From Alphaproteobacteria bacterium (GTDB taxonomy: Bacteria > Pseudomonadota > Alphaproteobacteria > JAVJRE01): 64,000 nt of DNA. The stretch covers positions 186,001 through 250,000 of the forward strand of contig JAVJRE010000006.1 of NCBI GenBank assembly GCA_040218575.1, in the 5' to 3' direction. The position numbers were made by a program, and so were the translations under genes. The notes below the pieces were generated by a model. The model saw nothing but the letters and a program-made list of their open reading frames with translations, was not told where the DNA came from and did no database searches. Positions 38,086 to 47,901 of this stretch are shown here, one piece after another. The stretch's first letter is position 1, and each line of letters begins with the position of its first letter.

Positions 38086-39005
38086 GGTCTGTGCCGCGCG
38101 GACGTGCCGGCCGGCGATTCGGCCGGCGGTTCGATCGTGGGGTCGGCCGAAGGATGGCGGGCGATGTCGAGGAACACCTGCTCGAGGGTCTGTCGGCCGT
38201 AGCGGGCCAGCAGATCGTCGGGGGTGCCGGAATCGACGATGCGACCGCGCCGCATCATCAGGACATGGCCGCACATGCGCTCCACCTCCGCCATGTTGTG
38301 ACTGGCCAGAAGAATGCTGGCGCCGGTGCGCCGCTGATAATTCTCCAGGTAGCCGCGCACCCAGTCAGCGGTGTCGGGGTCGAGCGAGGCGGTGGGTTCG
38401 TCCAGCAGCAGAAGCTCGGGCTGATTGAGCAGCGCCTTGGCCAAGGCGACGCGGGTCTTCTGGCCAGCCGACAACTGACCGGCAGGGCGCCGGGTGAAGG
38501 CGGTCAGGTCGAGATCGGCGAGCAGGGTGTCGACCCGCTGGCCGGCATGATCGAGGCCGTAAAGGTCCGCATAGACCATCAGATTCTGCCGCACGGTCAG
38601 GCGATGCGGCAGATCCACATAGGGCGAGGAGAAGTTCATGCGCGGCAGAACACGGTAGCGATGGCGCAGCATGTCCTGGCCAAACACCGTGATGGCGCCG
38701 CGGGTCGGCAACAGCAGACCCAGCAGGATGGCGATGGTGGTGGTCTTGCCGGCACCATTGCCGCCCAGCAGGCCCGTGGTCTGACCGGCATGGATGGCGA
38801 AACTGACATCATCCACCGCCATTACGCCGGCGAAGTTCTTGGTCAGACCCTGCACCTGGATGACCGGCCGGGCGGATGTGGCGGCGAGGTGTGACGGCGC
38901 CGTATCAGGTGTCGGGCCAGGACCAGCCGCGGCACGGTCTGCGGTGGCGGCCAGCCCGACATCCGGGCCCCCGACATCCGGCGCAATGCGAAACGACTTT
39001 GGCAT
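38082..39005 (-). CDS. ABC transporter ATP-binding protein
   Basis: A 307-residue ATPase. Walker A is GGNGAGKTT, the signature is LSAGQKTRVALAKAL, and Walker B plus switch are LLLLDEPTASLDP and LLASHNM. An unconserved 48-residue N-terminus precedes the domain and a Pro-rich tail follows. Its stop codon overlaps the permease start as ATGA. Divergent from the RegB gene. Confidence 0.93.
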   Translation of the reverse strand: MPKSFRIAPDVGGPDVGLAATADRAAAGPGPTPDTAPSHLAATSARPVIQVQGLTKNFAGVMAVDDVSFAIHAGQTTGLLGGNGAGKTTTIAILLGLLLPTRGAITVFGQDMLRHRYRVLPRMNFSSPYVDLPHRLTVRQNLMVYADLYGLDHAGQRVDTLLADLDLTAFTRRPAGQLSAGQKTRVALAKALLNQPELLLLDEPTASLDPDTADWVRGYLENYQRRTGASILLASHNMAEVERMCGHVLMMRRGRIVDSGTPDDLLARYGRQTLEQVFLDIARHPSADPTIEPPAESPAGTSARHRP

Positions 39006-39147
39006 GAGGTGCATATAGGGCGCGGGCCGCGCCGAGTCGAGTTGCGCCATCCCCCTGGAAGGGGCGGGAGGGCGGGCAGGCGCAGACGGCAATCGCCGTC
39101 GTGTCGGCGGATTCGACAGGCTATCGGCGGGAGGGCATTCTGCCGCC

Positions 39148-40638
39148 ATGAGCGACGCCCCCATAGCGCGGACCCATACGCCGCCCACCAGTACAGGCAA
39201 CGGTGGCAGCGGCGGGGCGACCATGACCGCATTGGATAGCGGACATGATGGTGCGGCCGCGCGCTCGGTCAGCGGCCGGAGCCTGGTTCTCATTCGCTGG
39301 GCGGCGGTCGCCGGACAGGCCACCGGCATCGTGGTGGTCGGTGTCGGGCTGGGCTATCCGTTGCCCCTGGCCCCGGCCTTGCTGGTGGTCGGCCTGTCGG
39401 TGGCGCTCAACTTCGTGGCGACGGTGCGCGGTATGCCGGCGGCGCCCCTGGGCGAAGGGCGAATCGGACTGTTTCTCGCCTGGGATACGATCCAGCTGGC
39501 TTTACTGCTGGGACTGACCGGCGGGCTGGGCAACCCGTTCGCCCTGCTGCTGCTGGCGCCGGTGACGGTGTCGGCCAGCCTGCTGGGCGCACGCACCACG
39601 GCGCTGCTGTGCGCCGTGGTGGTGGCGGCGGCGACGGCGCTGGCCATATGGCACCTGCCTCTGCCCTGGCCGGCGCCGGGGCTCACCCTGCCGGCGGTCT
39701 ATGTGGCCGGCATGTGGACGGCGATTGTGGTCGGCGCCGGCTTCATCGCCGCCTATGTGGGCTTCGTCACCGGCGAGGGCCGTCGCATGTCGCGGGCGCT
39801 GGCCGCCGCCCAACAGGCGCTGGCCCGCGAGCAGCAATTGAATGCGGTGGGGGCGCTGGCCGCCGCCGCCGCGCATGAGCTGGGCAGCCCGCTGTCGACC
39901 ATCGTCATGACGGCGCGCGAGCTGGCGCGCGAGACGCCGCCGGACGGGCCGATGGCCGAAGACCTGGCGCTTCTGGTGAGCCAGTCCCAGCGCTGCCGCG
40001 ACATTCTGGCGGCGTTGTCGCGCCACCCGGAAGACGAAGGCGACACGCCCTATTCGGTCCTGCCGGTAACCGCCCTGGTGGAGGCGGCGGCCGCGCCCTA
40101 TGAGATGCCCGGCAAGAGCCTGATGGTGCAGCAGGACAGCCGGCCGGCGGACGGTCAGGCGCCCTATGTGCGGCGCAGCCCGGAAATCCTGCACGGCCTC
40201 GGCAATCTGGTGCAGAATGCCATGCAATTCGCCAGCGGCCAGGTGGATGTGCTGGTGCGCTGGGACAGCGACACTATCGAAGTGTCCATCAGCGATGATG
40301 GTCCGGGGCTTGCGCCGGAGGTTCTCGAACGGCTGGGTGAGCCCTATATTTCAACCCGCCGTCACAGCGAGACCGGGCATATGGGACTTGGCGTGTTTAT
40401 CGCCCAGACCTTGTTGGGTCGTACCGGCGGCCGGCTGACCATCGCCAACCGCCATGATGGTGGTTCGGGCGAGGGGACCGGCAGTGGCGGCACACTCGCC
40501 CGTGTCCGCTGGCCACGGCGCCGGCTGGAGCCGGCGGCGGGCACCGGCGACGGCCGGGCTGGCGGCGATACGCCCGACACAGGGCATGAGGCACGGGCAC
40601 GAGGCAGGGGGAGTGAGACAGATGGAGCCGCACGGTAA
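39148..40638 (+). CDS. regB: redox-sensing histidine kinase RegB/PrrB/ActS
   Basis: A 496-residue membrane sensor kinase that reads the quinone pool and controls photosynthesis, respiration, hydrogenase and CO2-fixation genes in alphaproteobacteria. Six helices cover residues 45-205, with the quinone-binding segment GGLGNPF at 125-131. The H-box has His243 in AAAAHELGSPLSTI and the redox cysteine is Cys283 in SQSQRCRDIL. The ATPase domain has NLVQNAMQFA and DDGPGLAP. A second ATG at 39223 would remove 25 unconserved residues. Its last 17 bases overlap regA. Confidence 0.93.
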   Translation: MSDAPIARTHTPPTSTGNGGSGGATMTALDSGHDGAAARSVSGRSLVLIRWAAVAGQATGIVVVGVGLGYPLPLAPALLVVGLSVALNFVATVRGMPAAPLGEGRIGLFLAWDTIQLALLLGLTGGLGNPFALLLLAPVTVSASLLGARTTALLCAVVVAAATALAIWHLPLPWPAPGLTLPAVYVAGMWTAIVVGAGFIAAYVGFVTGEGRRMSRALAAAQQALAREQQLNAVGALAAAAAHELGSPLSTIVMTARELARETPPDGPMAEDLALLVSQSQRCRDILAALSRHPEDEGDTPYSVLPVTALVEAAAAPYEMPGKSLMVQQDSRPADGQAPYVRRSPEILHGLGNLVQNAMQFASGQVDVLVRWDSDTIEVSISDDGPGLAPEVLERLGEPYISTRRHSETGHMGLGVFIAQTLLGRTGGRLTIANRHDGGSGEGTGSGGTLARVRWPRRRLEPAAGTGDGRAGGDTPDTGHEARARGRGSETDGAAR

Positions 40639-41206
40639 CAGCCAGGGTGATAGCGCGCCGTCGGCGGACGGCGGGGTCGCCCGCGGTCACCTGCTGATCG
40701 TTGATGATGATTCGCCGCTGTGCCAGCGCCTGGGCAAGGCCATGGCGCGTCGCGGCTTTGCCGTGGAGATGGCGGAAAGCGTCGCCGAGGGCCGGCGCTT
40801 GCTGGAGCGGATGCGGCCCGACTATGCGGTGGTGGACCTGCGTCTGGGCGACGGCAGCGGTCTCGATCTGGTGGAGGCGATGACCCGGGCCAATCCGGCG
40901 GTGCGGGTGGTGGTGCTGACCGGCTATGGCAATATCGCGACGGCGGTGGCAGCGGTGAAAGCCGGTGCGCTGGACTATCTGCCGAAGCCGGCCGACGCGG
41001 ACCAGATCGAAGCGGCGTTGCTGGCCGAGGCCGGCACCATGCCGCCGCCGCCGGACAATCCCATGAGTGCCGATCGGGTGCGCTGGGAGCACATTCAGCG
41101 GGTGTTCGAGCAGTGTGACCGTAATGTCTCGGAAACCGCGCGGCGGCTTAACATGCACCGCCGCACGTTGCAGCGGATTCTGGCCAAACACGCACCGCGC
41201 GAATAG
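40622..41206 (+). CDS. regA: response regulator RegA/PrrA/ActR
   Basis: A 194-residue two-domain regulator. The receiver domain shows acidic residues DDD at 28-30, phospho-acceptor Asp72 in VVDLRLGDGSGLDL and Lys122 in LPKPAD. The C-terminal Fis-type helix-turn-helix NVSETARRLNMHRRTLQRIL is the conserved RegA family DNA-binding signature. A purine-rich GGGGGAG site precedes the ATG. It overlaps the kinase gene. Confidence 0.94.
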   Translation: MEPHGNSQGDSAPSADGGVARGHLLIVDDDSPLCQRLGKAMARRGFAVEMAESVAEGRRLLERMRPDYAVVDLRLGDGSGLDLVEAMTRANPAVRVVVLTGYGNIATAVAAVKAGALDYLPKPADADQIEAALLAEAGTMPPPPDNPMSADRVRWEHIQRVFEQCDRNVSETARRLNMHRRTLQRILAKHAPRE

Positions 41207-41217
41207 CCGCGATCCGC

Positions 41218-41233
41218 CCGGGCGCCAGCCCGG
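41218..41233. repeat. GC-rich hairpin between convergent genes
   Basis: CCGGGC-GCCA-GCCCGG, a perfect six-base stem with a four-base loop, lies between the regA stop and the stop of the convergent membrane protein gene. No T tract follows on either strand, so it is only a possible weak terminator or rho-pausing structure. Confidence 0.35.
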
Positions 41234-41248
41234 TAGCAGGGCAAACGG

Positions 41249-41689
41249 TCAACCGGAAAAGCTGAACCAGCGGATGGCGATCACCGCGGCAATGCCGGCC
41301 GTGGCAATCAAGGCAAATTTTAGCATGGCCCAGACGGTGATGGTGGTGGCCGACTTGCGCCGGGGCGGAGGATTGGTACGGGCGTCGCGATTGGCGTCGA
41401 CCTGGGCTTTCTCCGCCTCGATCTCCTGCTTGTTCTTGACCTGGCGCTGCACCGCCCGGCGATTGGAGCGGTCGACGCCGCTGCCACGATAGACCGTGCG
41501 GGTGCGGGATACCTGCTCGGCGTCCGAAAACTGCTCCTCCATGACGCGGACGGCCGGATAACGCCGTGACCGCTCCAGCCGCTGTGCTTCGGCCACGGCC
41601 AGCTCGCGATCATCGAATACCGAGTCGATCTTCCAGGCGCCGCTGGTATAGATCTGAATCTCATAGGCAATGAGGTTGGCCACGGCCAT
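41249..41689 (-). CDS. hypothetical protein with C-terminal membrane anchor
   Basis: A 146-residue protein. The N-terminal part (about residues 1-95) is soluble and charged, with YEIQIYTSGAWKIDSVFDD; a coiled region follows (RRAVQRQVKNKQEIEAEK), then a single C-terminal transmembrane helix around MLKFALIATAGIAAVIAIRW. Function unknown. Its start overlaps the PAS_5 gene stop as TGATG, so the two are probably co-translated. Confidence 0.65.
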   Translation of the reverse strand: MAVANLIAYEIQIYTSGAWKIDSVFDDRELAVAEAQRLERSRRYPAVRVMEEQFSDAEQVSRTRTVYRGSGVDRSNRRAVQRQVKNKQEIEAEKAQVDANRDARTNPPPRRKSATTITVWAMLKFALIATAGIAAVIAIRWFSFSG

Positions 41690-42201
41690 CAGTCCTGGCT
41701 TCCCGCGATCTTGCCGTTGACGGCGCCAAGAACGTGGGTGACCGCCGCATCGCCGGTATCGGCGGAGTCATCGCTGAGCGGCAGCAGGATGGAACGGAAC
41801 AGCCAGATGACGCCGCCTTCAGCCTCCATGTCACCGCCAAGCGAGACCGGCACCCGGCGGCGCACCACATTTTCCCAGCCGACGATGGCCTGGCCGATGA
41901 GGGTGGTCGGCGGTGCGGCGGACAATGGCCGGCCGGCCAGTCCGCCGGGAACGCTGGCGTCAATGTCTGGTCCGGCGTGGGTGAACACAGGTTCGCCGCC
42001 GCCTGCATCGATCTCCATGATAAAGGCGTGGGGCCACATGTCGCCGAGGCCATCGGCGACTATCATGGCCGGGTTGGGGAATTCGCCATCACCCTTGAGG
42101 TCGCGCCAATGGGACAGCAAACGCAGGCTGAGCCGTCGTTCGATACCCGTAGTGGTGCCGGCGCGCCGGCCGAAACCGGGCAGGGGGGCGAATTTGGTCA
42201 T
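41689..42201 (-). CDS. PAS_5-type domain protein
   Basis: A 170-residue protein resembling the alphaproteobacterial PAS_5 family: SLRLLSHWRDLKGDGEFPN at the start and the pocket segment FTHAGPDIDASVPGGLAGRP, with WLFRSILLPLS as a late strand. Such proteins are stand-alone sensors, often cell-surface or polysaccharide related, but a ligand cannot be assigned. It is co-translated with a small membrane-anchored protein and lies beside the polysaccharide locus. Confidence 0.65.
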   Translation of the reverse strand: MTKFAPLPGFGRRAGTTTGIERRLSLRLLSHWRDLKGDGEFPNPAMIVADGLGDMWPHAFIMEIDAGGGEPVFTHAGPDIDASVPGGLAGRPLSAAPPTTLIGQAIVGWENVVRRRVPVSLGGDMEAEGGVIWLFRSILLPLSDDSADTGDAAVTHVLGAVNGKIAGSQD

Positions 42202-42267
42202 AGATCGGGTCTCCTGTGGCGGGTATTAGGGCAGGAGATGGTTAACGGCGGGTAAAATCCGGAAATC

Positions 42268-43356
42268 ATGGACAAATCCGATAACGGTGACGATTTCGCC
42301 GGGGCCGGCGAGGCACACGGCGGAGGGTCGGGCACCGGGCGGCCGGCGCGCGTGGCTGCGCCGGCCGACCTGTTGCTGCAGGCGCGGGCCGGCGGCTTTG
42401 CCCTGCGGGTGGGTGGCGGCGGGCTTGTGGCGGCGGCGCTGCGCCTGACCATGCCGGGCTGGCACCACAGCCTGATCACCGCGGCCGATGTAGCGGCCGA
42501 AAAGAAGACCGATGTAGCGGCCGGAGAGAAAACCGATGCGGCGCTGGAGGTGCGGCGTCTGGCCACCGGAATTGCGGTACGCGGCCCGCTGGTCGCGGCG
42601 CGGCCGGCGGTGACGCGGCATTTCCGCCATGAACTGGAGGCCGCCAACGGTCTTGCCGGGGCGGTGGTCGAGGTTGTGGCCCTGCGGCCGGATCGGGCGG
42701 TGTTGCACGCGGCGGCAGTGCGAACGGCGGCCGGCGTGGTGGTGCTGGCCGGCGACAGCGGCGCCGGCAAAAGCACCCTGGCCCAGGCCCTGGCCTGGCG
42801 CGGCGCCCGTCATCTGGCCGATGACCGCATCGTGCTGGACCTGTCACCGGCTACGGTAGCGAGCGATGGCGTGCAGTGCATCAGCCTGGGCCTGGCCGCC
42901 AGGGCCCGTCTGCCCCTGCCGGAGGCGCTGGGGCCGGAGCTCCGTCAGTGGATCAGCCGGCGAACGGTTGAGACCAGTGGTCCGCTGGCCTGGCTCGACC
43001 CGCATGATCGGGCCGGCGCTGTGGCCGGCGAAGCGGCGGCGCTGGCGGCGCTGTATGTACTGGACCGTCGGACGGGCACGGCGGGTGTGCGGCTGGTGGC
43101 CACGGATGGTGGCGATGATGCGGCGCTGGTGGCGCTGTTGCTGCCGCAGCTTCATGCCCCTGGCGTGGCGGCAGGGGGGCTGGTGGCGACGGTGCAGCGC
43201 CTGCTGGCGGCGGCTCGCGCCGGTCAGGGTGCCGGGCGGTTGGTTTATGGCGCGACATTAGAGGCGGCCGATTGGCTGATTGCCCGCCACGGTCTTCCGC
43301 CGGTTGGCCCGGCGCCCGGTGGTCCGGCCCGCGGCGGCCCGGAGGCGCCGGCATGA
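42268..43356 (+). CDS. HPr kinase/phosphorylase-like kinase
   Basis: A 362-residue P-loop protein. Walker A is GDSGAGKST at 162-170 and the following acidic strand LADDRIVLD is at 183-191; AVLHAAAVRT before Walker A is the usual opening of the HprK-like group found in RiPP and exopolysaccharide loci. Residues 1-100 are unconserved and contain an eight-residue tandem repeat. No PTS or HPr gene is nearby, so protein-HPr phosphorylation is unlikely. Its stop overlaps the PqqD gene as ATGA. Confidence 0.78.
   Translation: MDKSDNGDDFAGAGEAHGGGSGTGRPARVAAPADLLLQARAGGFALRVGGGGLVAAALRLTMPGWHHSLITAADVAAEKKTDVAAGEKTDAALEVRRLATGIAVRGPLVAARPAVTRHFRHELEAANGLAGAVVEVVALRPDRAVLHAAAVRTAAGVVVLAGDSGAGKSTLAQALAWRGARHLADDRIVLDLSPATVASDGVQCISLGLAARARLPLPEALGPELRQWISRRTVETSGPLAWLDPHDRAGAVAGEAAALAALYVLDRRTGTAGVRLVATDGGDDAALVALLLPQLHAPGVAAGGLVATVQRLLAAARAGQGAGRLVYGATLEAADWLIARHGLPPVGPAPGGPARGGPEAPA
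42487..42534 (+). repeat. in-frame 24-base tandem repeat in the HprK-like gene
   Basis: Two adjacent copies of about 24 bases starting GATGTAGCGGCCG encode DVAAEKKT and DVAAGEKT. It lies in the unconserved N-terminal part and is probably slippage-derived. Confidence 0.6.
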
Positions 43357-43697
43357 GCGACAGCGGCGCAAGCGACCGTGACGGGGGTGGCGGGCGTTTG
43401 CGGCGGGTCGCCGGATTGCACGCAACGGCGGTTGGTGACGATCTATTTCTGGTGCGCGAAGCCGACCGCGAGATCATTCATCTGAACGCCACCGCCCGCG
43501 CCCTGTGGCAGGCCCTGGCCGAGCCGGCGACGGCGGCGGAGTTGAGCGACCTTCTGGCATCGGCTTATGAGGGCGCGCCGCCGGCGCGGGTGGCGGCCGA
43601 TGTGCAGGCGGCGCTTGCGGAGATGAGCGCCCTTGGCGTGATCGAAGCGGTGCCGGTCGGGCCGGCCGCACCCGCCGCGACACCCAGCGCAGAGTGA
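43353..43697 (+). CDS. PqqD family protein (possible RiPP recognition element)
   Basis: A 114-residue protein with the PqqD winged-helix pattern: a strand-rich start VGDDLFLVREADREIIHLN, then ATARALWQALAEPATAAELSD and a C-terminal helix. PqqD folds bind leader peptides of RiPP precursors, but many homologs occur in exopolysaccharide clusters with no known precursor. It overlaps the HprK-like gene and is convergent with the HlyD gene. Confidence 0.75.
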   Translation: MSDSGASDRDGGGGRLRRVAGLHATAVGDDLFLVREADREIIHLNATARALWQALAEPATAAELSDLLASAYEGAPPARVAADVQAALAEMSALGVIEAVPVGPAAPAATPSAE

Positions 43698-43715
43698 AAC
43701 CGGCGATGAGTGAGA

Positions 43716-45209
43716 TCAGCGCTGAGTGAGTGCAGTCGAGGTTGTGCGCAGGATGCGGTCGGTGAGGAAGGACAACACCGTCCGCTCACCGAGGATGAAC
43801 TCCACATCCGCCGCCATGCCGGGGGTCACCGGCAGGTCGCCCGGCGTTTCGCCGAGCCAGGCCCGCTCGGTCCGCACCAGCACCGGAAAGGTGAGATTGC
43901 CGGTGGCCTCGTTCAGGGTGGCGTCGGCGGCGATACGCTCCACCGTGCCGTCGAGGGCGCCGAAGGTGAGAAAGTCATAGGTGCGGATCTTCACCCGCAC
44001 CGGCTGGCCAACGTGAATGAAACCGATGTCGCGATTGGGCACCTGGGCCTCGACGATCAGGGTTTCGCCGGTCGGCACGATGCGCATCAGCTCGACGGAG
44101 GCGGGAACCGACTGGCCGCTGGAGGCAACCGCCAGATTCTGCACGATGCCGTCAACCGGCGCGCGGACGATCAGATCGCGCTGGCGCGCCTGCTGCTGTT
44201 CCAGGGAGCCTTCGACGCGCTCACGCTCGGCCGTCACCTGAGCCAGGCGGTCAATGGTGTCGGCCCGCCACTCGCGATCCGTTGACCGGCGGCGGTCCGC
44301 TGCCTCGGCCAGCGCCGCGCGGGCACCGGCAAGCTGAGCGACCTGGCCGGCCAGCTCGCCTTCCAGTTCGCTGAGGTCGCGCTGAACCGTCAGATAGCGC
44401 AGGCGCGGGAAATACTCCTGGCGCACCAGCTCGGCGAGGGCCGATTCCTGCTCGCGCAGAATCACCAGGCTGCGCTCCATACGGGCAATGCCCTGCTCGA
44501 TGGCGGCGACTTCGTTGCGACGCTGGGCGATGACCTGATCGGCGGCGGCGCGGCGCGCCTGCAGCGAGGCCTGGCGCGCCTCATACAGCTCGTTCTGGGT
44601 GCGCACCAGGTCCGGTCGTTCGCCCAGCAGACCGTCCGGATAGATAGGTGTGTCGCCGATGGCTTCGGCTTCGAGGCGAGCCTCCTCCGCCTGCAGGTTG
44701 AACCAGGCGCTGCGCTGTTTGGCGACTTCCTGCTCGACAAAGGCGGGATCCAGGGCGAGCAAGGGCTGGCCGGCCACCACCCGGTCGCCGTCGCGTATAT
44801 AGATGTCGGCGACGCGCGCGCTTTCGCTGTGATTGATCACCTTGACCCGGCTGAAGGGACGGACGACGCCGCTGGCGCTGGACACCCGGTCGACCGAGGC
44901 CAGGCCGGCCCAGGTCACTGCCGCGACCAGCAGAATGGCGACGGTCCAGATGATGAAGCGGCCGAGCGGTGAGCGCTCGCGCTCCACCACCGCATCGGTA
45001 TCGGGAAGAAAATCGGCAAAGCGCGCCCGTCCGGTCATGGCGCCGAACGGCCACCAGCGTCGCTGGCGCGGCGCTGTGGCCGGTCCCGCCATCGGCCCCG
45101 TGCCCGGCCGCGGCGGCCGTCCGGGCGCGGAATCGGGCGCACCGGCGGAGGCCCTCTCCGGGGCGCGTCCGGCGGCGGGGCGGCCGGCGGTGCCGTCGGT
45201 GGCGCTCAT
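43716..45209 (-). CDS. type I secretion membrane fusion protein (HlyD family)
   Basis: A 497-residue periplasmic adaptor. A Pro-rich cytoplasmic tail of about 85 residues precedes one transmembrane helix near residues 84-105. Then come the lipoyl half-motif (IRDGDRVVAGQPLLALDP), a long coiled-coil hairpin (about residues 150-330, e.g. IAQRRNEVAAIEQGIARMER), the second lipoyl half (IVRAPVDGIVQNLAV), and the C-terminal beta-barrel. Its ATG overlaps the ABC stop as ATGA. It is the expected partner of that ABC protein, with an outer-membrane channel to be found elsewhere. Confidence 0.9.
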   Translation of the reverse strand: MSATDGTAGRPAAGRAPERASAGAPDSAPGRPPRPGTGPMAGPATAPRQRRWWPFGAMTGRARFADFLPDTDAVVERERSPLGRFIIWTVAILLVAAVTWAGLASVDRVSSASGVVRPFSRVKVINHSESARVADIYIRDGDRVVAGQPLLALDPAFVEQEVAKQRSAWFNLQAEEARLEAEAIGDTPIYPDGLLGERPDLVRTQNELYEARQASLQARRAAADQVIAQRRNEVAAIEQGIARMERSLVILREQESALAELVRQEYFPRLRYLTVQRDLSELEGELAGQVAQLAGARAALAEAADRRRSTDREWRADTIDRLAQVTAERERVEGSLEQQQARQRDLIVRAPVDGIVQNLAVASSGQSVPASVELMRIVPTGETLIVEAQVPNRDIGFIHVGQPVRVKIRTYDFLTFGALDGTVERIAADATLNEATGNLTFPVLVRTERAWLGETPGDLPVTPGMAADVEFILGERTVLSFLTDRILRTTSTALTQR

Positions 45210-47620
45210 GCTGTTCGCCGCCGCGTGGTGGGCGACGGCGTATCCGGTCCCGGCGGTTTGGCGGCGGACGAAGAGGCGGCCGGTGCGACGTGTCCCGGCG
45301 CGCGCGGTGACGGTGTCGGTTGTGGCGCTGTTCGGCCGGCCGCCGCCCGGGCGTCGCCAGCGCTGTCGCGGGCGCCGTTGGCCGAAGTCTTGCCGCCAGC
45401 AGGGCCGCCGGCGGCGCGGGCGCGGCGCGGCAGTACTTCCTCCGGCGGGCCGTCGAGGGCAATCCGTCCATCCACCAGGACCACCACACGGTCGCACTGA
45501 CGCAGTGGCGCCTCGCGGTGGGAAATGACGATCATGGTGCGTGACGAGGCGGCCTGACGCAGGGCTCTCAACAGACGCTGTTCGGTGGCGGAGTCCAGCG
45601 CGCTGGTGGCTTCGTCGAGAATGATGATACGCGGGTTGCGCACCAGGGCGCGGGCAATAGCCAGCAATTGCCGCTGGCCGGCGGAGAGGCCGCCGCCGCG
45701 CTCGCCCAATTCCGTCTCATAGCCCTGGGGCAGGCGCTCCACAAAGTCATGGGCGCCGACAAAGCGGGTGACGGCAACGACGCGGGCCGGATCCTTCTCC
45801 ACCAGGCCCATGGCGATGTTGTCACGCACCGTGCCCTGAAAGAGCTGGACATCCTGGGGCACGATGCCCATCTGCGCTCTGAGCGCCGCCTGGGACATGT
45901 GGGTAATGTCCGTCCCGTCCACCAATACGCGGCCGTCATCGGGCTGGTAGAGGCCCTGGATTATCTTGACCAGGGTGCTTTTGCCGGAGCCCGGCGGGCC
46001 GGCGATGCCGATGACCGTGCCGGCGGGAATCGACAGGGATACCTTGTCCAGCGCCGGCGCACGGTGCTCACCATAGCGGAAGGTCACATTGTCCAGCGCG
46101 ACGCGGCCTTCGATGGGCGGCATCGGCGTCATGGACTCCTGTTCCTCCGCCCCCTGCATGATCTCTTCCAGCCGGCCAAAGGCGGCGCGGACTTCCTGGA
46201 GCTGGCTGAAGGCGCTGACCACCTGACGGATCGGCTGAATGGTGCGGGCCACGAGGATATTGGCGGCGATCAGCGCGCCAATGGACAGGGCGCCGGCATC
46301 GATCAGGCGAACGCCGACGACGATGATCAGAAGATTAGTCAGTTGCTGCAGGACGGCGCTGAGGGTGGCAACGGTGTTGGCCACGCTGCTGGTTCTAAAT
46401 CCGGTCCAGGCGGCCTGGGCGAGGCGGCCGCCCCAGCGCTTTTCAATCTCGGACTCCAGGCCGAGCGACTTGATGGTAAGGGCGTTGGCGATGGTCTCAT
46501 TGAGGGCGGAGCCCTTGGCCGCATGGGCGGCGAAACTTTCCTCCACCAGACCCGACTGGGTGCGCTGAAAGACGATCGACAGGACCAGAAAGACCGGCAT
46601 GACGCCGAGCGTTATGAAGGCGAGGGTGGGCGCCAGAAAGAAGAGGACACCGAGAAAGACGACGACGAAGAGCAGGTCCACCAGAACCAGTGGCATCTGG
46701 CCGGTGAAGAAGAGGCGGATGGTGTCCACCTGGCGCAGACGTTCGGCCATCAGCCCCGATGGCGTGGTCTCATACTGGCGATAGGGCAGGCGTAGCAGGC
46801 GGTGGACAACCTCGCCGCCGATCAGCGCATCAATACGCGCACCGGTATGGGCCGAGATATAGCCGCGCGCGCCACGCAGGAGAAAATCAAAGGTGTAGAG
46901 GACCAGCATGCCGACGGCGAGGACCGTCAGGGTGTCCATGGCTCCCTGGCCGATGACCTTGTTGAACACGGTCATCATGAACAGCGGCGTGGCCAGGGCA
47001 AACAGATTGACCACCAGCGAGGCGAGGAGCAGGTCGCTGGCCACGCCCTTGATGCGGCGCAGCACCAGCCGCCGCCAGTCGCTGCCCGCGGCCGCGCCAT
47101 TGCGCGGCGCGATCAGCACAACCCCGGCCGTGTCGCCGGCCAGCCGCTCCGCCGCGATGACGGCGGTTTCGCCGGCGTCGGGATCGAAGGTCATGAGGCC
47201 GCCTTCCTCGCGGCCGATCACCAGCCGGTGCGGCCGGCCCGCCTCACCCGGCAGCAGGAAGGGGCGGGGCAGGGTGGCCAACTGGTCGCGGCTGACCGAC
47301 TCAGGCCGTGTGCGATAGCCGAGCCGACGGGCGGCGCGGCGGAAATCGTCCACGGTCATAGGGCCGGCGGGCAGTGGCGTGGCGGCGCGGATGTCCGCCT
47401 CGCCGACCGGCTGCCCAAGAGCCAGGGTAGCGCGGGCCAGGCAGGCCAGCAGAGGATCGGCGCCCGGCCGGCGGCCCGTGCGCGGCCCGCCGGCAGCGCC
47501 GGGTGTGCCCGGCGTGGCGGGACGACCGCCGGCGCGACCCGGGGAGTCGCGACCGGCGGCATGCGGGCCGGCGCCTGGCCCGGCCGGTGCGCCAGCGGAA
47601 GGGGTCGTGGGTCTGGCCAT
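45206..47620 (-). CDS. type I secretion ABC transporter with C39-like domain
   Basis: An 804-residue transporter. A low-complexity N-terminus is followed by a C39-like domain (residues 55-190) without the catalytic Cys/His arrangement, typical of adhesin/RTX exporters. A six-helix membrane domain comes next, then the ATPase with Walker A GPPGSGKST, signature LSAGQRQLLAIARAL and Walker B IIILDEATSALD. The C-terminal 65 residues are Ala/Pro/Arg-rich. Without an active peptidase it should export full-length substrates such as LapA-type adhesins. It is divergent from the polysaccharide genes. Confidence 0.9.
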   Translation of the reverse strand: MARPTTPSAGAPAGPGAGPHAAGRDSPGRAGGRPATPGTPGAAGGPRTGRRPGADPLLACLARATLALGQPVGEADIRAATPLPAGPMTVDDFRRAARRLGYRTRPESVSRDQLATLPRPFLLPGEAGRPHRLVIGREEGGLMTFDPDAGETAVIAAERLAGDTAGVVLIAPRNGAAAGSDWRRLVLRRIKGVASDLLLASLVVNLFALATPLFMMTVFNKVIGQGAMDTLTVLAVGMLVLYTFDFLLRGARGYISAHTGARIDALIGGEVVHRLLRLPYRQYETTPSGLMAERLRQVDTIRLFFTGQMPLVLVDLLFVVVFLGVLFFLAPTLAFITLGVMPVFLVLSIVFQRTQSGLVEESFAAHAAKGSALNETIANALTIKSLGLESEIEKRWGGRLAQAAWTGFRTSSVANTVATLSAVLQQLTNLLIIVVGVRLIDAGALSIGALIAANILVARTIQPIRQVVSAFSQLQEVRAAFGRLEEIMQGAEEQESMTPMPPIEGRVALDNVTFRYGEHRAPALDKVSLSIPAGTVIGIAGPPGSGKSTLVKIIQGLYQPDDGRVLVDGTDITHMSQAALRAQMGIVPQDVQLFQGTVRDNIAMGLVEKDPARVVAVTRFVGAHDFVERLPQGYETELGERGGGLSAGQRQLLAIARALVRNPRIIILDEATSALDSATEQRLLRALRQAASSRTMIVISHREAPLRQCDRVVVLVDGRIALDGPPEEVLPRRARAAGGPAGGKTSANGARDSAGDARAAAGRTAPQPTPSPRAPGHVAPAASSSAAKPPGPDTPSPTTRRRTA

Positions 47621-47901
47621 AGTCTCGCGTCTGTCCCGCGTGGTTACGCCAGGGTGTTTGCGGCCCGCCCAAACGGCGAGTCCCGCGCCGGCAGTCCCGC
47701 CGGCGGCGGCGGGACCGGCCACTTTGCCTCGCCGGCCGCCGCAATACCATCCGCAAGCGACAGGCCACGGAGGAGGTGGCCGCGGCGGAAAGTGGTGCGG
47801 CTCTGCCCTTTATACGGGCGGCAGGGTGGAATCCACCGGTCCGAAGCGGGGCCAAGCCGGTAATTTGTCTCAAGAAACTAGCCTAATGCCCTGATTTTGC
47901 G